This document shows positions 1 to 10,828 of a stretch of DNA of 64,000 nt, one piece after another. Under the pieces are notes generated by a model that was not told the DNA's origin, did no database searches, and saw only the letters and a program-made list of their open reading frames with translations. This DNA is from Anniella stebbinsi. Taxonomy: Eukaryota > Chordata > Lepidosauria > Squamata > Anniellidae. The DNA is taken from positions 173,240,382 to 173,304,381 of the forward strand of contig JARDYH010000003.1 of assembly GCA_029215795.1 (NCBI GenBank). The letters are read 5' to 3'. Each line of letters opens with the position of its first letter. Positions within the stretch are counted from its first letter, which is position 1. The position numbers were made by a program, and so were the translations under genes.

Positions 1-1229
1 ATTTATATTCCAAAGTGAGTGACTTTCAGAACGGTCCCAAATTGGCCATCCTAACAGCTAGCCTTTGGCAACTTACCTCCTGTTTCGTCAGAGCCATACA
101 TCTACTAAAAGTCTTGCATACTGAATGGTGTCCCTCCATCTAGACTACAGTACAAGCTGAAGTGACACTCAGTCAGCTGATCCAAGGTCCACCATGCTGG
201 CTTCACCATGTGATATAAGCCCAAGGCTTATAATGTGCTTTTGAGCAACTTGTGAACATTTTGAAAGTGTGAATTTTCACAAATATGAATTTTCACGAAT
301 TCAGAAAATTGGGGAAAATCTGATTCCATCAATGAACAGCCGACCGAATGAAAGGCACCTGACAATCTGCAAAATGCAGAGAGAACAGATTTCACCGAAT
401 CCATGGATCCCTAGGTAGGATTCGCTCTTGTACTATGTTCTCTCCGCCCTTTTCGACACCTTGCATACCCATACAGGAATATTCCATATTACAAATAGAT
501 AATGTAACTTTCAGATCTGGCTCTACAACTCACTCTGACCCTTCTTCAGCTTGTATCTGCCCCTTATTAAAGCCCACAATTGCTTGTATCTCTGACTCTT
601 TTAGTAACCAGCAACCATTTTAGAGTTATTGCACTTCCCCTTTTATTATTAATTTCTATGATAAAGCTTTTCGTTTCCTTAGTGGCACTCAGCCGCCATG
701 TAAAAATATGGCATAACTGTTATCTGGTATAAAGGCAGCAGCAGGGGGAATAAACCCACATTGCCTGCTGGTTCTGCATTTTTCTTCCATTCTTGTTTTT
801 AGCTGTTTGGTTCCTCCCATGCTGGCAGAACGTCTGTTTAAAATAATGACAATAACAAAGCCTCATAGTGATAAATATATAACCTAGTATTTTCCCTAAG
901 TTAATAAGTTTCTCATTATGCCACTTTGAAATTATCTTGGCGCAATTAGCATAACCTGATTGATCCCACTGGAAGAATCCAAGCACTATAGTGCAACTAT
1001 TTAGACACCACAGGAAGGGTTAGTTAAATCACTTACCAAAATATATACAAGGCCTTAAATTGAATTTTATCAAGGCAAAACATAGCTGAGAGGACTCCAG
1101 AAATGGGGAAAAATAGAAAATGATTACAACATTTCTTCTGCAAGTGAGTGAATGCATATCCAAACAAAGAAATAAAGCATGCTTCAAACTGGATTTTCAA
1201 CTTGCATATCTTCCCTAGAATATTGTCAT
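1..1229. other. Unassigned AT-rich DNA
   Basis: No repeat family, gene or RNA is recognised. The short open frames here have no domain or biased composition and look like chance. Confidence 0.5.
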
Positions 1230-1539
1230 CAGGCCTGCAGAATCTCAGGCCTGGAGGCCAAATCCGGCCCTCCTGGGGTTCCAATTTGGCCCTTTAGGGT
1301 TTCCTAGAATGCCATATCCCATCTCCTTTCCCCAACCATTGATTGTTTGCTGGCTTCCCAGCTTTAGTGCAGCCTCTCGTAAGGCATAATGATTGGCAGT
1401 AAGAGCTAAATACTTTAAGATCTATTATTGGCCCTGCCCTCTTTTGCCTCCAGCCACACCCACCACTAGAATGCAGGCCATGAAAGCTTCCCTAAAATTG
1501 AATTCAACCCTTGTGCTGAAATATGTTCTGCACCCCTGA
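1230..1539. mobile_element. Degraded hAT-like MITE (CAGGGGTGCAGAA-type ends)
   Basis: The left end reads CAGGCCTGCAGAA and the right end TTCTGCACCCCTG, an inverted pair with a few mismatches. Next to the left end is a GGCCNNNTTTGGCCCT-rich stretch of the sort seen in Charlie/hAT relics. No 8-bp target duplication survives, so the limits are approximate. The element is non-coding. Confidence 0.45.
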
Positions 1540-1825
1540 TCTAGGCATATGTACATAGAAATTGTACCAGGATAGTGAAAATCTAAGCAGACCATGACGT
1601 GTTCACAATGGATATTTCTGAACTGGGGGAATGGACAAAAAAATGGCAAATGAGCTACAATACCTAAGGGAATGATCAAGTCTTTAAAATATTAACTCAG
1701 TGTTCAGCAACAGTGAGAAATGTAAATTCTATCTTAAGGTTAATTTGGATTGAAAACGAAATAGTAGTTCTGCAATTCTTTCATATAAATTGGTGGTACA
1801 ACTTCTATTGAAAATTTTCTGACTG

Positions 1826-2720
1826 TCTTTGCAGGAATGGATGGCGAGAATAAAGAGATGACACGATAAATTGGATTTAAACAGGGCCACATTTATTAAC
1901 ATATCAAGGTAGATGGAGGCCTAAGAGGGCATCCTGTCTTTGGCCAACGTCTTGGCCATAATTGGGATCGGGCGAGCCATTCATATCCTGGTAGGTGTTG
2001 CTGGTGCGTTGACACCTCCCAGGATTCCCCATTTGGGGTAGGTAGGCCTTGTTATGTCACCTCCCCATAGGTTACACAACTCAGAGTGGATGAATAAGGT
2101 TGGCCTCAGAGGTAACCCTTGTCCCCACACCTGGTGCTGCAGGACTCCCAGGTGAGGGCCTCAGGTGTCACCAATCACCACAACAGTGCCTAAGAATGCT
2201 CACCAAAACCTGTACTTGTTCCCGATGCCTGCACACCTGCCCCAATTAAATGTGACCAAATTTAACAAATTAGCCTATTTAGCTCTCCCCCGTTGTCGTA
2301 CAGTGTGAAGTAGGCAAAAAAAAAACCCAAATCAAGTTTGAAGGTAAAAAATTCCTACTTGGTTCCCAAAAAGGCAGCCAGCAAGCCCACACTGTCTACA
2401 GGGAGGGAGGGAGGGAGGAAGCTGCAAAGGAAGAAGGTGGGGAAAGGAGCCACAGCAGCCCTATAAATAGGCCCACAGCTCTCCCCCAACCACTGGCACC
2501 ATATGGAGGCTGCCAATGGCAGGCCTCCATGTGTCGTCCTCTCTGCCACCCGCAATTACCCCCTCCCACCTGGACAAGCCAGGCATGGTAGGAAGGGCAT
2601 TTCTGTAAAAAAAGTGGGGTTCCTTCCTTGCAGGTGGTATGTGCTTGTGGTATAACGGCGATGAACCCCAATCTGCAAGCATCTCTTATTCTACTCATGC
2701 TGGTTTCCCCACAGTGATTC
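1826..2720 (-). mobile_element. Non-coding derivative of the YR retroelement at 4440-10751
   Basis: Read on the minus strand, its first half matches the 5' leader of the large YR retroelement: the G-rich tract, CCATTGGC, and a CCTATTTATAGGG promoter-like block where the large copy has CCTATTAAGGGG. Its second half (about 2280-1826) matches the sequence downstream of the hydrolase ORF, including a shared AATAAATGTGGCC poly(A) block (minus strand, 1892-1897) followed by a GTTTAAA-type stretch and a GA-rich end. All coding DNA is absent. It is either an internal-deletion derivative or a recombined terminal-repeat remnant. The homology was seen by eye and is diverged; the ends are approximate. 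Confidence 0.6.
2401..2418. repeat. (GGGA)n tract
   Basis: Short GGGAGGGAGGG run inside the YR derivative. Confidence 0.8.
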
Positions 2721-2818
2721 TCTCTAGAAAGGGTGCTGTGGTGTGATTGTGTGTGCTGAGTCATGGCTTGTCTGTTTGATGTGGTTGTGTGACTTCATAG
2801 AGGTGTTTATCAGTGTGG

Positions 2819-3185
2819 TGGAGGGCTTAGAATGTTGGACTAGGACTTGGGAGATCTGGGTTCTTCTAGTCACCACTCGGTCATGATGCTCACTGAGTAA
2901 CTTTGGGTCAGCCACTGTTTTTCAACCTAACTTCATGCATAATGTACTTCATGCGTAATGTAAACGTAATTAATTGACTGTTTATATACTACTATACTTA
3001 TAGTCCCATTCTACTTTGTTGGCTCTGGGAATACTATATGTGTTTGTAGTGTTGTTTTGTTTCTGCTGGTCTTGTGACCATAATAAATATTGATTGATAC
3101 TTCACGGGGTTCTTGGGAGGATAAAACAAGGAATGTGTAAGCCACCTTGGGTTCTTTGCAAGAGGGAAAAGGGCAGAATATTGTT
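2819..3185 (+). mobile_element. tRNA-type SINE split by a ~160 bp insertion
   Basis: The 2819-2935 part (AGAATGTTGGACTAGGACTTGGGAGA then a decayed GGGTTC box, then TTTGGGTCAGCCACTG) and the 3098-3185 part (GGGGTTCTTGGGAGGATAAAA then GTAAGCCACCTTGGGTTC) are the two halves of a common squamate tRNA-derived SINE. The intervening DNA ends in AATAAATATTGATTGAT and is flanked by ACTTCA on both sides, suggesting a small retroposed insert. The family assignment is from memory of the consensus. Confidence 0.55.
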
Positions 3186-4439
3186 AGCGGAAGTCAGAAT
3201 TTGTGTGTTCTTAAAGAGCAATGCTAGAGACAGTTATTTAATAGTAGAGAACAAAAAACGATGAATGTTTATTCTTAGAACAAAACTGAAACATTAATAT
3301 ATAGAATCAGAGTGGAGAAATAAACTAATCTTATCTAGTCTTCTTGAAGACTTCTTACTATTAGAAAACATAACTGTCATAGAAAGAGCAGTAAGAACCA
3401 GGAAACAAGCCTGAGAATTGCATTATGGGACACACTAAGAATCTTTAGGTTAAAGAGATACTAACCAATCAAAATAAAGAACATAGTACAAACATGTCTC
3501 TAACTGATTAACTATCTGATTCTCTGCTGCACTTCTCCCTAATGACATGCTGTTTCTTACACAAATAGTTAATCACATCTAACAAATATAACAGAAATAA
3601 CAGAAAAATAAATATTGCTGGACATAGATTGGTTCACTACCATAAATGACGAATGTGAGGGCATTGGTGGTATGCCACACCATGATTAGCATGTGTTGAT
3701 GATGTCACCATGGTTTCCGGAGGAATGACTGTTCTCTGTAGTTTGAAGTGGTACTGGTTTGCTGCTAACATTGCTGCATAGGATCTTGCTACAATATGTG
3801 GACATTACAACAGCAGTAGTTACTGCTGGTGTAACAGGACTATAGGAGTGCTCTGTCCATCTTTCTTCAGAGTATCCAATTGATGTTAATTAGATTATTC
3901 CACAGAAAGTAATCTAAGGGCAGGCAACCAAAATAAGGTATCCTGATGATTATAATCAAAGTTAATGAGTTAAATCACACACACACACACACACATTTTT
4001 ATTGTGCTAAACTTAGAATTCCTATAATTTATCCAGTTTTTCATCCTTCATGAGGACTAAAATGTTGTCTTGTTACTTCATAAATATGAACTTAGAAGTA
4101 GAAAAAAATGCTTCTACTTGTTTATCAACATTTGACATGATATAAATTATACTGTAAAAGCTGGTGAAAAAAATGCTTTTCTGTCTAGACTTCAGCATCA
4201 CTATATTGAGAGTTGACATTAATAAGCACTCATTTGATTAGAAAGAAGCCAAGTTGGGGTTATTAAAATTCACTTTGGACAGGATTTAAAGGTGGGCTCT
4301 AAAAATACTAAAAGTCAACACCTTTAAAATTTCTGGAAAGATGCCTGCAGCAGCATTTTTCACAAATAAAATTGCCTTCTGGTTATAGAAAATTGTGCTT
4401 GCAGGGGAAAAAAATAAAGATACCAACAGCTACTATTAA
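3186..4439. other. Unassigned AT-rich DNA
   Basis: Apart from a CA microsatellite, nothing is recognised here up to the start of the YR retroelement. Confidence 0.5.
3976..3995. repeat. (AC)n microsatellite
   Basis: About ten uninterrupted AC units. Confidence 0.95.
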
Positions 4440-5494
4440 ATTGTCCATAACTTTATTAAAGGAACATGCCTAATATTATGTCCACTGTGAAATGCCCTAG
4501 ATGCACACCCATCACAGCTTGGGTGGGGTGGGGGCTGTTGTGGGCGGAGGAGGAAGACGAGGCATGGAGCCCAGCCATTGGCTGGCTCCGAGGTGGCACC
4601 ACCGAAAGGGGAGCGGAGCCTATTAAGGGGCCTCCATCCTCCATCCTCCCTCTCTTCTTCACTGCGCTGCTCGGAGCAAAGGGAGCACAGGGAAAGCAGG
4701 AAGCGTGGGGGCGGCGGCCTCCACTGCACCCGGCAAGTCGTCAGGGTGGCAGCGGAGCTCATTTTGACGGCAGCGGGGAGCCTTCTTGTGGTGCGGCGGC
4801 ACTCCTGCTGCTTCACAGAGCCGACCCCAGGAGAGAAATGCGCAGCCAGATGAGGCGCGGCAGCGCCTCCACCGCCGGGCGCGCCAGGCTCTCCCCACGG
4901 GGTTTTGGAGGGGTGGGTTAAACCCCCCCAGTAGTGTCCTCAAAGCCGGAACTGGCACGCGGGGAGCGTTAGCCTGGCTGGGCTCTGCATTGGAAGAAGG
5001 AGGGGTATTGGAAGGCCGCGTGGGCAGTGGACAATGGCCCAGTGCAAGGCTGCAGCCTTATAAGGTCAAAAGGGGGTAGCGCCTAGAGGGACCCAGGGAT
5101 TGATAGCCATCATTAGGGTGAGCTTGCTGCACAGAGGGGGGCAGAATCTGATGATAGTAACCCAGCCTCGGGCGTAGACCAGGGCAGGCTTGCTCGAATT
5201 GGGTAGTTCTGGGGAACCCCACATGTTGAGTAGGTGATTAGCACTCATTCATTTAAATTGGTTACTAGTAGCCAGTGAGGGAGGGGGGGTTATTATACAA
5301 CTCACTGCGCTCTCTGGCTATCGGCCCTGGTTAGGATTTGGTTGGGAGACCACCTTGAGTTGGTAAGCCCACAAAGCAATTATTTCCCAAAGGCCTGAAT
5401 TGCGGGGGACAGTTATAGATGGCTAATTAAAGGCTTTAGTAACACAAGGCCCTGAGTTCTTTTCACCTTAGAACGCTTTAGTGCTCAAGACATA
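4440..5494 (+). promoter_or_regulatory. 5' leader/promoter region of the YR retroelement
   Basis: About 1 kb of GC-rich leader before the Gag start codon. A TATTAAG block at 4621-4627 lies exactly where the 1826-2720 derivative has a TATTTATA block, so this is the best TATA-box candidate. The 4700-4920 stretch is CpG-rich compared with the surrounding DNA, as expected for an internal promoter. Several overlapping open frames on both strands here are GC-rich chance ORFs. Function is inferred from position and from conservation between the two copies. Confidence 0.5.
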
Positions 5495-7215
5495 ATGCCT
5501 CCTAAAAAAGGCATGGGAGGAAAGAAAGGCAAAGGGAAAGCATTCCGCCCACCTGGTAAGCGATCTAGGGATAGAAACGGATCCTCCTCAGATGAAGCAG
5601 AAAGTTCAGATATTGGGGCGATTTTATCCAGATTGCAAGCAATGGAGCAGGATAGAGGAATTATCCCACCACCCACTCCTGCGAGTCCATCTCTTAATAT
5701 GAACAGGGGACGTCCAACTACTAGGAAACAGAGTAATGACAAATTGTGGTCATCTGTTGCAGCATGCTTAGAAGTTTTAGAAGCTTCTTCCAGTCAGGGT
5801 TCACAAGGAGTGGCGGCGGCGCCAGTGCAGACAGCCTATGTGGGAACACAAGATCAGGACCAGGTGGGTGCTGCTGCTTCAGGACAACCAGCGATCACCC
5901 CTATTCCGGCCACACCAGGACCAGGGACGGCACAAAATCAAGGTGAGCACACCACACCTATTCCAGCCACTTCGTTTCAGCCTTGGGGAGCCCCCAATCC
6001 TTGGGGATGGTTCCCTTGGTTGTCAGGAATGGGATGGCCTGCACACATGATGGGTGGAGGAACACCTCAGGGAGGGATGATCACAACTGCGGCGTACACA
6101 CCCGCTTCGAACACAGGTAGCGCAGCCATCAACCAGGTAGCTCCGGGTATCCCATCTAATAATAGTCGTACCACATCAGAAAAAGCAACGATGTCCACAG
6201 GGCAGGTAGGAGCTGTGGATGTCAGGCTCGCCACAGAGGTAGGGCCGCTTAATACAGCTGACTCGTCTCTACAATCTCCATCCATACCGCAAATAGGGGC
6301 CATGCCCCGTGCATCAGGGACAACAGTGGAGTCAACACAATTGGCAGTTACAGCTCCGCCTCAGCAGATAAGTTCAAGTGCAGAGGCATGCGCTGTGGTA
6401 TGGCAAGGCCCGGCCGGGTCAGTCGCCACAGCGAGCAGATCAAGCTTATTACCTATTAGGGACCCATATGCAGGTGCAGAGCAGGGAGCTATTCCAACGG
6501 GAAGTACATCTTCCCCTCTAGGATTCCACCTTTTGCCTACCACCAGGGAAAAAATCCTAAGGGAGACTTTGTTGATGTCTTTTCCTTGCTCTATAGAGAA
6601 TCAGAGAGTAAGGAAAAGGATAAAACAGCTGATAAAGACCACGAACGCAATAGAAAGAAGAAAGTCCCTAGGACGTGGGCCAACTGGCTGCCTGGCTTTC
6701 TAATTTATATGGGAATCGTATAACCGGAGCGGGGCTATATCTTAACCAAGTACCTGGATATGATCTTCTGAGCATATACAGAGTACGAGGGCGGAGCCTG
6801 GCTTGCATACGATGAATCATTTCGTATGTGTGCGGCATTTGATCACTCCCTCCGTTGGGATGTAAAAGACCATGACCTCTGGCTTCAATTTATGACGCCA
6901 GCTAGGCCAGGTTTCAGGGAAAGAGCAGATAGTGGTCACATAGTGGCTAAACAGCAGCCCGCATCCACCTCCAAGGGGAATGCGGGGCAAGGGGTTCTAT
7001 TCCACTCGCCCTGCTGGGAGTACAGTTCCAGAGGAACTTGCACGCGTCCCCAATGCAAATACAGGCACGAATGCCCAATTTGCAATGGCCATCACCGGGC
7101 AGCTAATTGTTTCAAGACAAGGGCAGGAAGAGGCAATAGTAGAGACAACCAGGGAGGCAAAAAACTGGGTGGGCAACAACAGCCTCCAAAAGGGCCCCAG
7201 TCCAGTCAAAATTAA
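5495..7215 (+). pseudogene. Gag-like ORF1 of the YR retroelement, frameshifted
   Basis: Structural (Gag-like) protein expected to bind element RNA. The start at 5495 gives a lysine-rich basic N-terminus (MPPKKGMGGKKGKGK), then a short acidic/helical segment (about residues 28-52), then a long low-complexity region rich in Pro, Gly, Thr, Ala and Gln up to about residue 370. The frame opened at 5495 ends at 6703. The conserved C-terminal part continues in other frames: frame 1 from about 6664, frame 3 around 6741 and frame 1 again from about 6808, so at least three indels have broken it. The last frame carries a C-x8-C-x4-C-x3-H zinc motif and then C-x2-C-x3-H-x4-C (7012-7110), the nucleic-acid-binding part. 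It ends at 7215, overlapping the RT frame. Family placement is by motif and order. Confidence 0.75.
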
Positions 7216-8785
7216 GCAATTACAACAGCTTTTGGCAGAATACCCACGGCGTGAAGACGCCGCTTATTTACTGACAGGATTTCGGGAAGGTTTTAGAATA
7301 CCTTATGAAGGTCCACGTATCTCTTCCATATCCAGAAATCAGAAATCAATAGCTATGATGGAACAATTGGTCCGTCAAAAAATAGACAAGGAGGTAGAAT
7401 CAGGCAGAGTAGTTGGCTCATTTTCAGCCCCACCTATTCCCAACTTAAGGGTTTCTCCTTTGGGCATTGTACCAAAGAAGTCACCCGGGGAATACAGACT
7501 TATACATAACTTATCAGCTCCCAGGGGCAAGTCCGTTAATGCTGCAATCCCAGAACACTTATGTTCTGTGCACTATGCATCATTTGACACAGCAGTTGAT
7601 ATGGTCAGGAGACATGGACCGGGTGCTTTGATGGGTAAGTGCGACATCAAATCTGCATTTCGCATCTTTCCCATTAATCCTGCTGATTTTGACTTGCCAG
7701 GTTTTCAGTTTCAGGGTCAATTCTATATAGACAGGGTTCTTCCGATGGGCTGCGCCATTTCATGCGCTATGTTCAAAAGATTCAGCTCCTTCTTAGAATG
7801 GGCAGTACGATACCGAACAGGTGCACCAGATGTGACTCACTACCTGGATGATTTCCTGTTTGTTGGATCAATGAATTCCCCCCATTGTGCAAACATTATG
7901 CGGGAATTTTATACCTTGGCAGAGGAGTTGGGTGTTCCGCTAGCGCATGAAAAGACAGAAGGACCAGTAAACCTTATAAAATACTTAGGCATAGAAATCG
8001 ATTCTGTACAGCAATGTTGCAGGTTACCTAACGACAAACTTCTTACTTTGAGGGCCAAGTTGCGTTACTTTTTGGGTCGCACAAAAGTCACGTTACTTCA
8101 GTTACAGGAATTGCTGGGCTATCTGAATTTCACTTGCAGGGCGGTGGCCCCGGGTCGGGCCTTCCTGCACCATCTCTGTAACGCCATGAAGGGCTTGTAT
8201 AGCCCATATCACCGAGTTAGGATTACTCACGATATTAGGGAGGACCTACGGGTCTGGAGTTCATTCCTGGATGAATTCAATGGCATTTCGTTTTGGCAGA
8301 GGGAGTTATTGCTCGAGGCCGAGTTGTAAATTTGCTCAGATGCCTCTGGGTCTTGTGGGTTTGGCGTGATATGGCGGGACCGTTGGTGCGCAGAACCTTG
8401 GCCCATGGAGTGGAAAGCATCTGAAACATGCAGGGATCTTACATTCTTGGAATTTTTTCCAATCTATGTTGCAGTGCATATTTGGGCGGCAGAATTGACT
8501 AACAAGGTAGTCCACTTTTGGTGTGACAACCAATCCACGGTCCACGTGATTAACACTCTATCCTCACGCAATCCAAGAGTCGCTAGATTGCTTTGGGCCT
8601 TTACTCTCTATTGCCTTTGGCATAACATTTTGTTCTGTGCTCGGCATATCCCAGGTTTAGACAATACCATTGCTGATGCTCTTTCGTGCCAGCAGGTCCA
8701 GAAGTTTCGAGAATTGGCTCCTTGGGCGAGGCGGACACCGGAGGTTATGCCGACGAGTCTCTGGGAGATTGGAGGGATGACATAG
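6980..8785 (+). pseudogene. Reverse transcriptase-RNase H of the YR retroelement, one in-frame stop
   Basis: Copies element RNA into DNA. The frame overlaps the Gag end; recognisable RT sequence starts near 7205. Motif A is CDIKSAFRIFPI (7648-7683), motif B is PMGCAISCAMFKRF, and motif C is HYLDDFLF near 7840, with both catalytic aspartates present. A thumb/connection segment follows up to 8326. A TAA stop at 8327-8329 then interrupts the frame, which resumes at once into RNase H: SDAS with the first Asp, an L-E-F-F-P segment with the Glu, and CDNQST with the second Asp, ending at 8785. The RNase H end overlaps the recombinase ORF (from 8686) in another frame, as is usual in compact YR elements. 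The first methionine at 6980 is not a credible start; expression was probably by frameshift or read-through. Confidence 0.88.
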
Positions 8786-9675
8786 AGCAAGCAGTTTGGC
8801 AATCCATAGCTCCCAGTACCAGGGCGTCATACAGGAAGGCAGGTAGGGAGTTTAAAGCATTTAGAGCGGACAATTGTCTGCCGCTAACATGGCCCATCCC
8901 AGTTGAGCATATCCTGCAATTCTGTGTAGCATCCAAAAGGAAAGGGCTGGCAGCCAGGACTATTGGAGGTAAGTTGGCAGCTCTCGCCTTTTACTCCAAG
9001 GTTCAAGGGGTACAGGATAACACAGGAGACTTTAGGATACGCAGGGCCCTGCGCGGATGGGCGAAAGTATCACCAACGTTGCCAGACCCAAGACGTCCGC
9101 TTTCCCCAGAGATATTGGTAGGGCTCAGGGCATTATGGCCATCTTTATGTGCTTCCCAATTTGAAGCCGCGTTGTTTCACGCTGCTGCGCTGACAGCCTT
9201 TTTTGGGGCCTTCAGAATCTCTGAGATAGTAGCAGCATCTAAGGGAGACATTTCAGGCTGCGCACTACAGTTTTAGGACTTGCAGTGGTCACGACAACAG
9301 GTCAGCCTTCGATTGAGGAGGTCGAAAATGGATCAGCTGGGTAAGGGGCAATCAGTGGTATTATACCCTTCCCCTAGCCGTGAGCTTTGCCCAGTAACAG
9401 CAATAGGAGAATTTTTATCATTTCGTGGCCAGAGCCCTGGCTTGTTGTTTCGCCATCAAGACTTGTCTCTGTTGACCAAGTTTCAGTTCTGGGCCATAAC
9501 AAAGCGTGCTTTAATAGCCTTAGGCCTGGAGGCACATCAATTTGGGACCCATTCATTCTGTATCGGGGCAGCCTCTACAGCAGTTGCGATCGGTCTACCA
9601 CCAGGAAGCATCCAGGCAGTTGGTAGATGGCGTTCTAAGGCCTACAGGGCATATGTGTGTCCACTCCCCAAATAA
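8686..9675 (+). pseudogene. Tyrosine recombinase of the YR retroelement, inactivated
   Basis: Integrates the circular DNA product by phage-integrase-type strand exchange. The N-terminal SAM-like core-binding part (about 8790-9060: PSTRASYRKAGREFKAF) precedes the catalytic domain. The first catalytic Arg is in AFRISE (about 9210). A TAG stop lies at 9274-9276 with the same frame open again afterwards. The HxxR box reads HSFC: His is present but Arg is replaced by Cys (TGT at 9559-9561, one CpG-to-TpG change from CGT). The late box GRWRSKAYRAYV supplies the expected tyrosine. The frame ends at TAA 9673-9675. The stop and the lost Arg each suffice to inactivate it. Confidence 0.85.
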
Positions 9676-9741
9676 CGAGTCAGGGAGACCACGCTAATCC
9701 GGCTATGTTTACTTTTAAATCCTTGGAGGGGTCGGCGTCCT

Positions 9742-10326
9742 TTGAGTATTCTCATCTGCGGACATAGCTATGTCTTTTGGGCTGCAAGGAGGGCGTCCAG
9801 TTCCAGCATCGGTACACAGCTGGGGATGAGCGATATGGCCAACATTCAATGGTTGGGCAAGCGTGGAATGCACTGGGAGCACCTTCCGACCCTGTTTCAG
9901 CGGCAAGTGAATTTTTCTCCCCCTCAGGTGCTGTTAATTCATCTGGGGGGAAATGATATGGGATTGTTGAAAGGCAAGGCTTTGATACTTCAGGCCTTGA
10001 CTGACTTCAGAACAAACCGTTATAGATGGCCAGGGATATTAATAGTTTGGTCATGTATCATCCCCAGAATAGATTGGAAATATGTGAGTGATCATCGGGC
10101 TGCTGATTGGGCCCGTAGAAAGGTTAATGGGGAAATCTATAAACAGTTAACGAAACATAGGGATTGGAGCATTCAGCATCCAGCCATTGTTACTGCATGG
10201 AGGGAGCTCTATCGCAACAACGGGGTCCACATGTCGGACCTCGGAAACGATATGATGTTGATAGATTGGCAGAAGGGTTTGCGTGAAGCGATCATGCATA
10301 GATGGGGGGGAGGAGACAAAGCATGA
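9742..10326 (+). pseudogene. SGNH/GDSL-like hydrolase ORF of the YR retroelement
   Basis: A 194-residue reading, assuming the non-ATG start at 9742, matching the SGNH fold. Block I is ICGHSY with the nucleophile-position Ser at residue 9; block III is LGGND with Asn at 71; block V is NGVHMSDLGND with His at 163. The Asp normally three residues before that His is Asn here (residue 160), so the triad is incomplete; the change fits CpG decay on the opposite strand. The frame has no ATG near its start and is open from just after the recombinase stop at 9675, in the same phase, so it may once have been read as the C-terminal part of a YR-hydrolase polyprotein. The role of such hydrolases in retroelements is unknown; esterase activity is only inferred from the fold. 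Confidence 0.75.
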
Positions 10327-10751
10327 GGCTTGTCCCTTCCCATGGCGTATAGGCGCAAGCATCTTCAGAGGGATAAGATCGGCGAGCATTCAGAGGCACC
10401 TGACGGTGATGGGTAATGCCTGAGGCTCAGCGTCTGCGAGTCTTGCGGCCCAGATGCTGAGATTAGGGTTACCTTTGAGGCTGACCTTTCTCACCCACTC
10501 AGGCCAGGATGCCTGGGAGGGGGTGACACCGGAAGGCCTCCCTACCTGCGAGGGGAAGCCAAGGGGTGGCAAAGCTAAAGTGCCTCTCTTTGGCGGAGAA
10601 TGTCTCGCCCTGGGTTCACGGCGGCTGCCATCTAGAAGATGCTTGCTTAGGTTGCCCTTCTGCATATCCATCAATAAATGTGGCCTTGTTTAAAACCCAA
10701 CACTTTGTGTCGTCTCATTATTTCCTCCCTCCGATCTCCCACAAAAGAATG
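10327..10751 (+). other. 3' untranslated/terminal region of the YR retroelement
   Basis: Non-coding, beginning just after a G-rich tract (10304-10313, GGGGGGGAGGAG). It is homologous by eye along its length to the minus strand of 1826-2280 in the derivative copy. It therefore probably carries cis sequences needed for replication or integration. Confidence 0.55.
10673..10678 (+). terminator. Poly(A) signal AATAAA of the YR retroelement
   Basis: AATAAATGTGGCC followed by a GT/T-rich stretch. The same block is conserved in the derivative copy (1892-1897, minus strand), which supports its use. Confidence 0.65.
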
Positions 10752-10753
10752 TT

Positions 10754-10828
10754 GTGAACTGCCCAGAGAGTGTCGGCTCTTGGCCAGTATAAAAATGTAA
10801 TAAATAAATAAGTAAATAAAGGATATTG
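10754..10828 (+). mobile_element. L2-type LINE/SINE 3' tail
   Basis: TTGTGAACTGCCCAGAGAGTGTCGGC then AATAAATAAATAAG-type simple repeat: the familiar 3' tail shared by squamate L2 LINEs and SINEs that borrow it. It directly abuts the end of the YR retroelement. Confidence 0.6.

Larger units (their letters stand above)
4440..10751 (+). mobile_element. Tyrosine-recombinase (DIRS/Ngaro-type) retroelement with SGNH hydrolase, decayed
   Basis: A 6.3 kb element with the order leader, Gag-like ORF, reverse transcriptase with YLDD, RNase H, tyrosine recombinase, SGNH-type hydrolase, and poly(A) signal. YR retroelements integrate with a recombinase rather than a DDE integrase and have no protease. None of either is seen here, and there is no LTR pair. 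A hydrolase beside the YR gene is a feature described for Ngaro-like members. I could not identify clear inverted terminal repeats or a split direct repeat by eye, so DIRS versus Ngaro is not settled. The 5' end is approximate; the 3' end is set by the start of an L2-type tail and by homology to 1826-2720. Confidence 0.88.

Noticed and set aside
1826..2720. Solo LTR of an endogenous retrovirus
   Set aside because: Lacks TG..CA ends and a target duplication, and matches both ends of the YR retroelement instead.
2819..2935. tRNA gene
   Set aside because: Only degraded A/B-box-like sequence of a SINE; no cloverleaf can be drawn.
4466..5079. Overlapping ORFs of 90-150 codons in the GC-rich leader
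   Set aside because: They lie in the non-coding leader of the YR retroelement, on both strands, without domains; GC-rich DNA has few stops.
5495..6703. Host gene exon with a 402-codon ORF
   Set aside because: Position directly before RT, the basic N-terminus and the zinc motifs downstream identify it as element ORF1.
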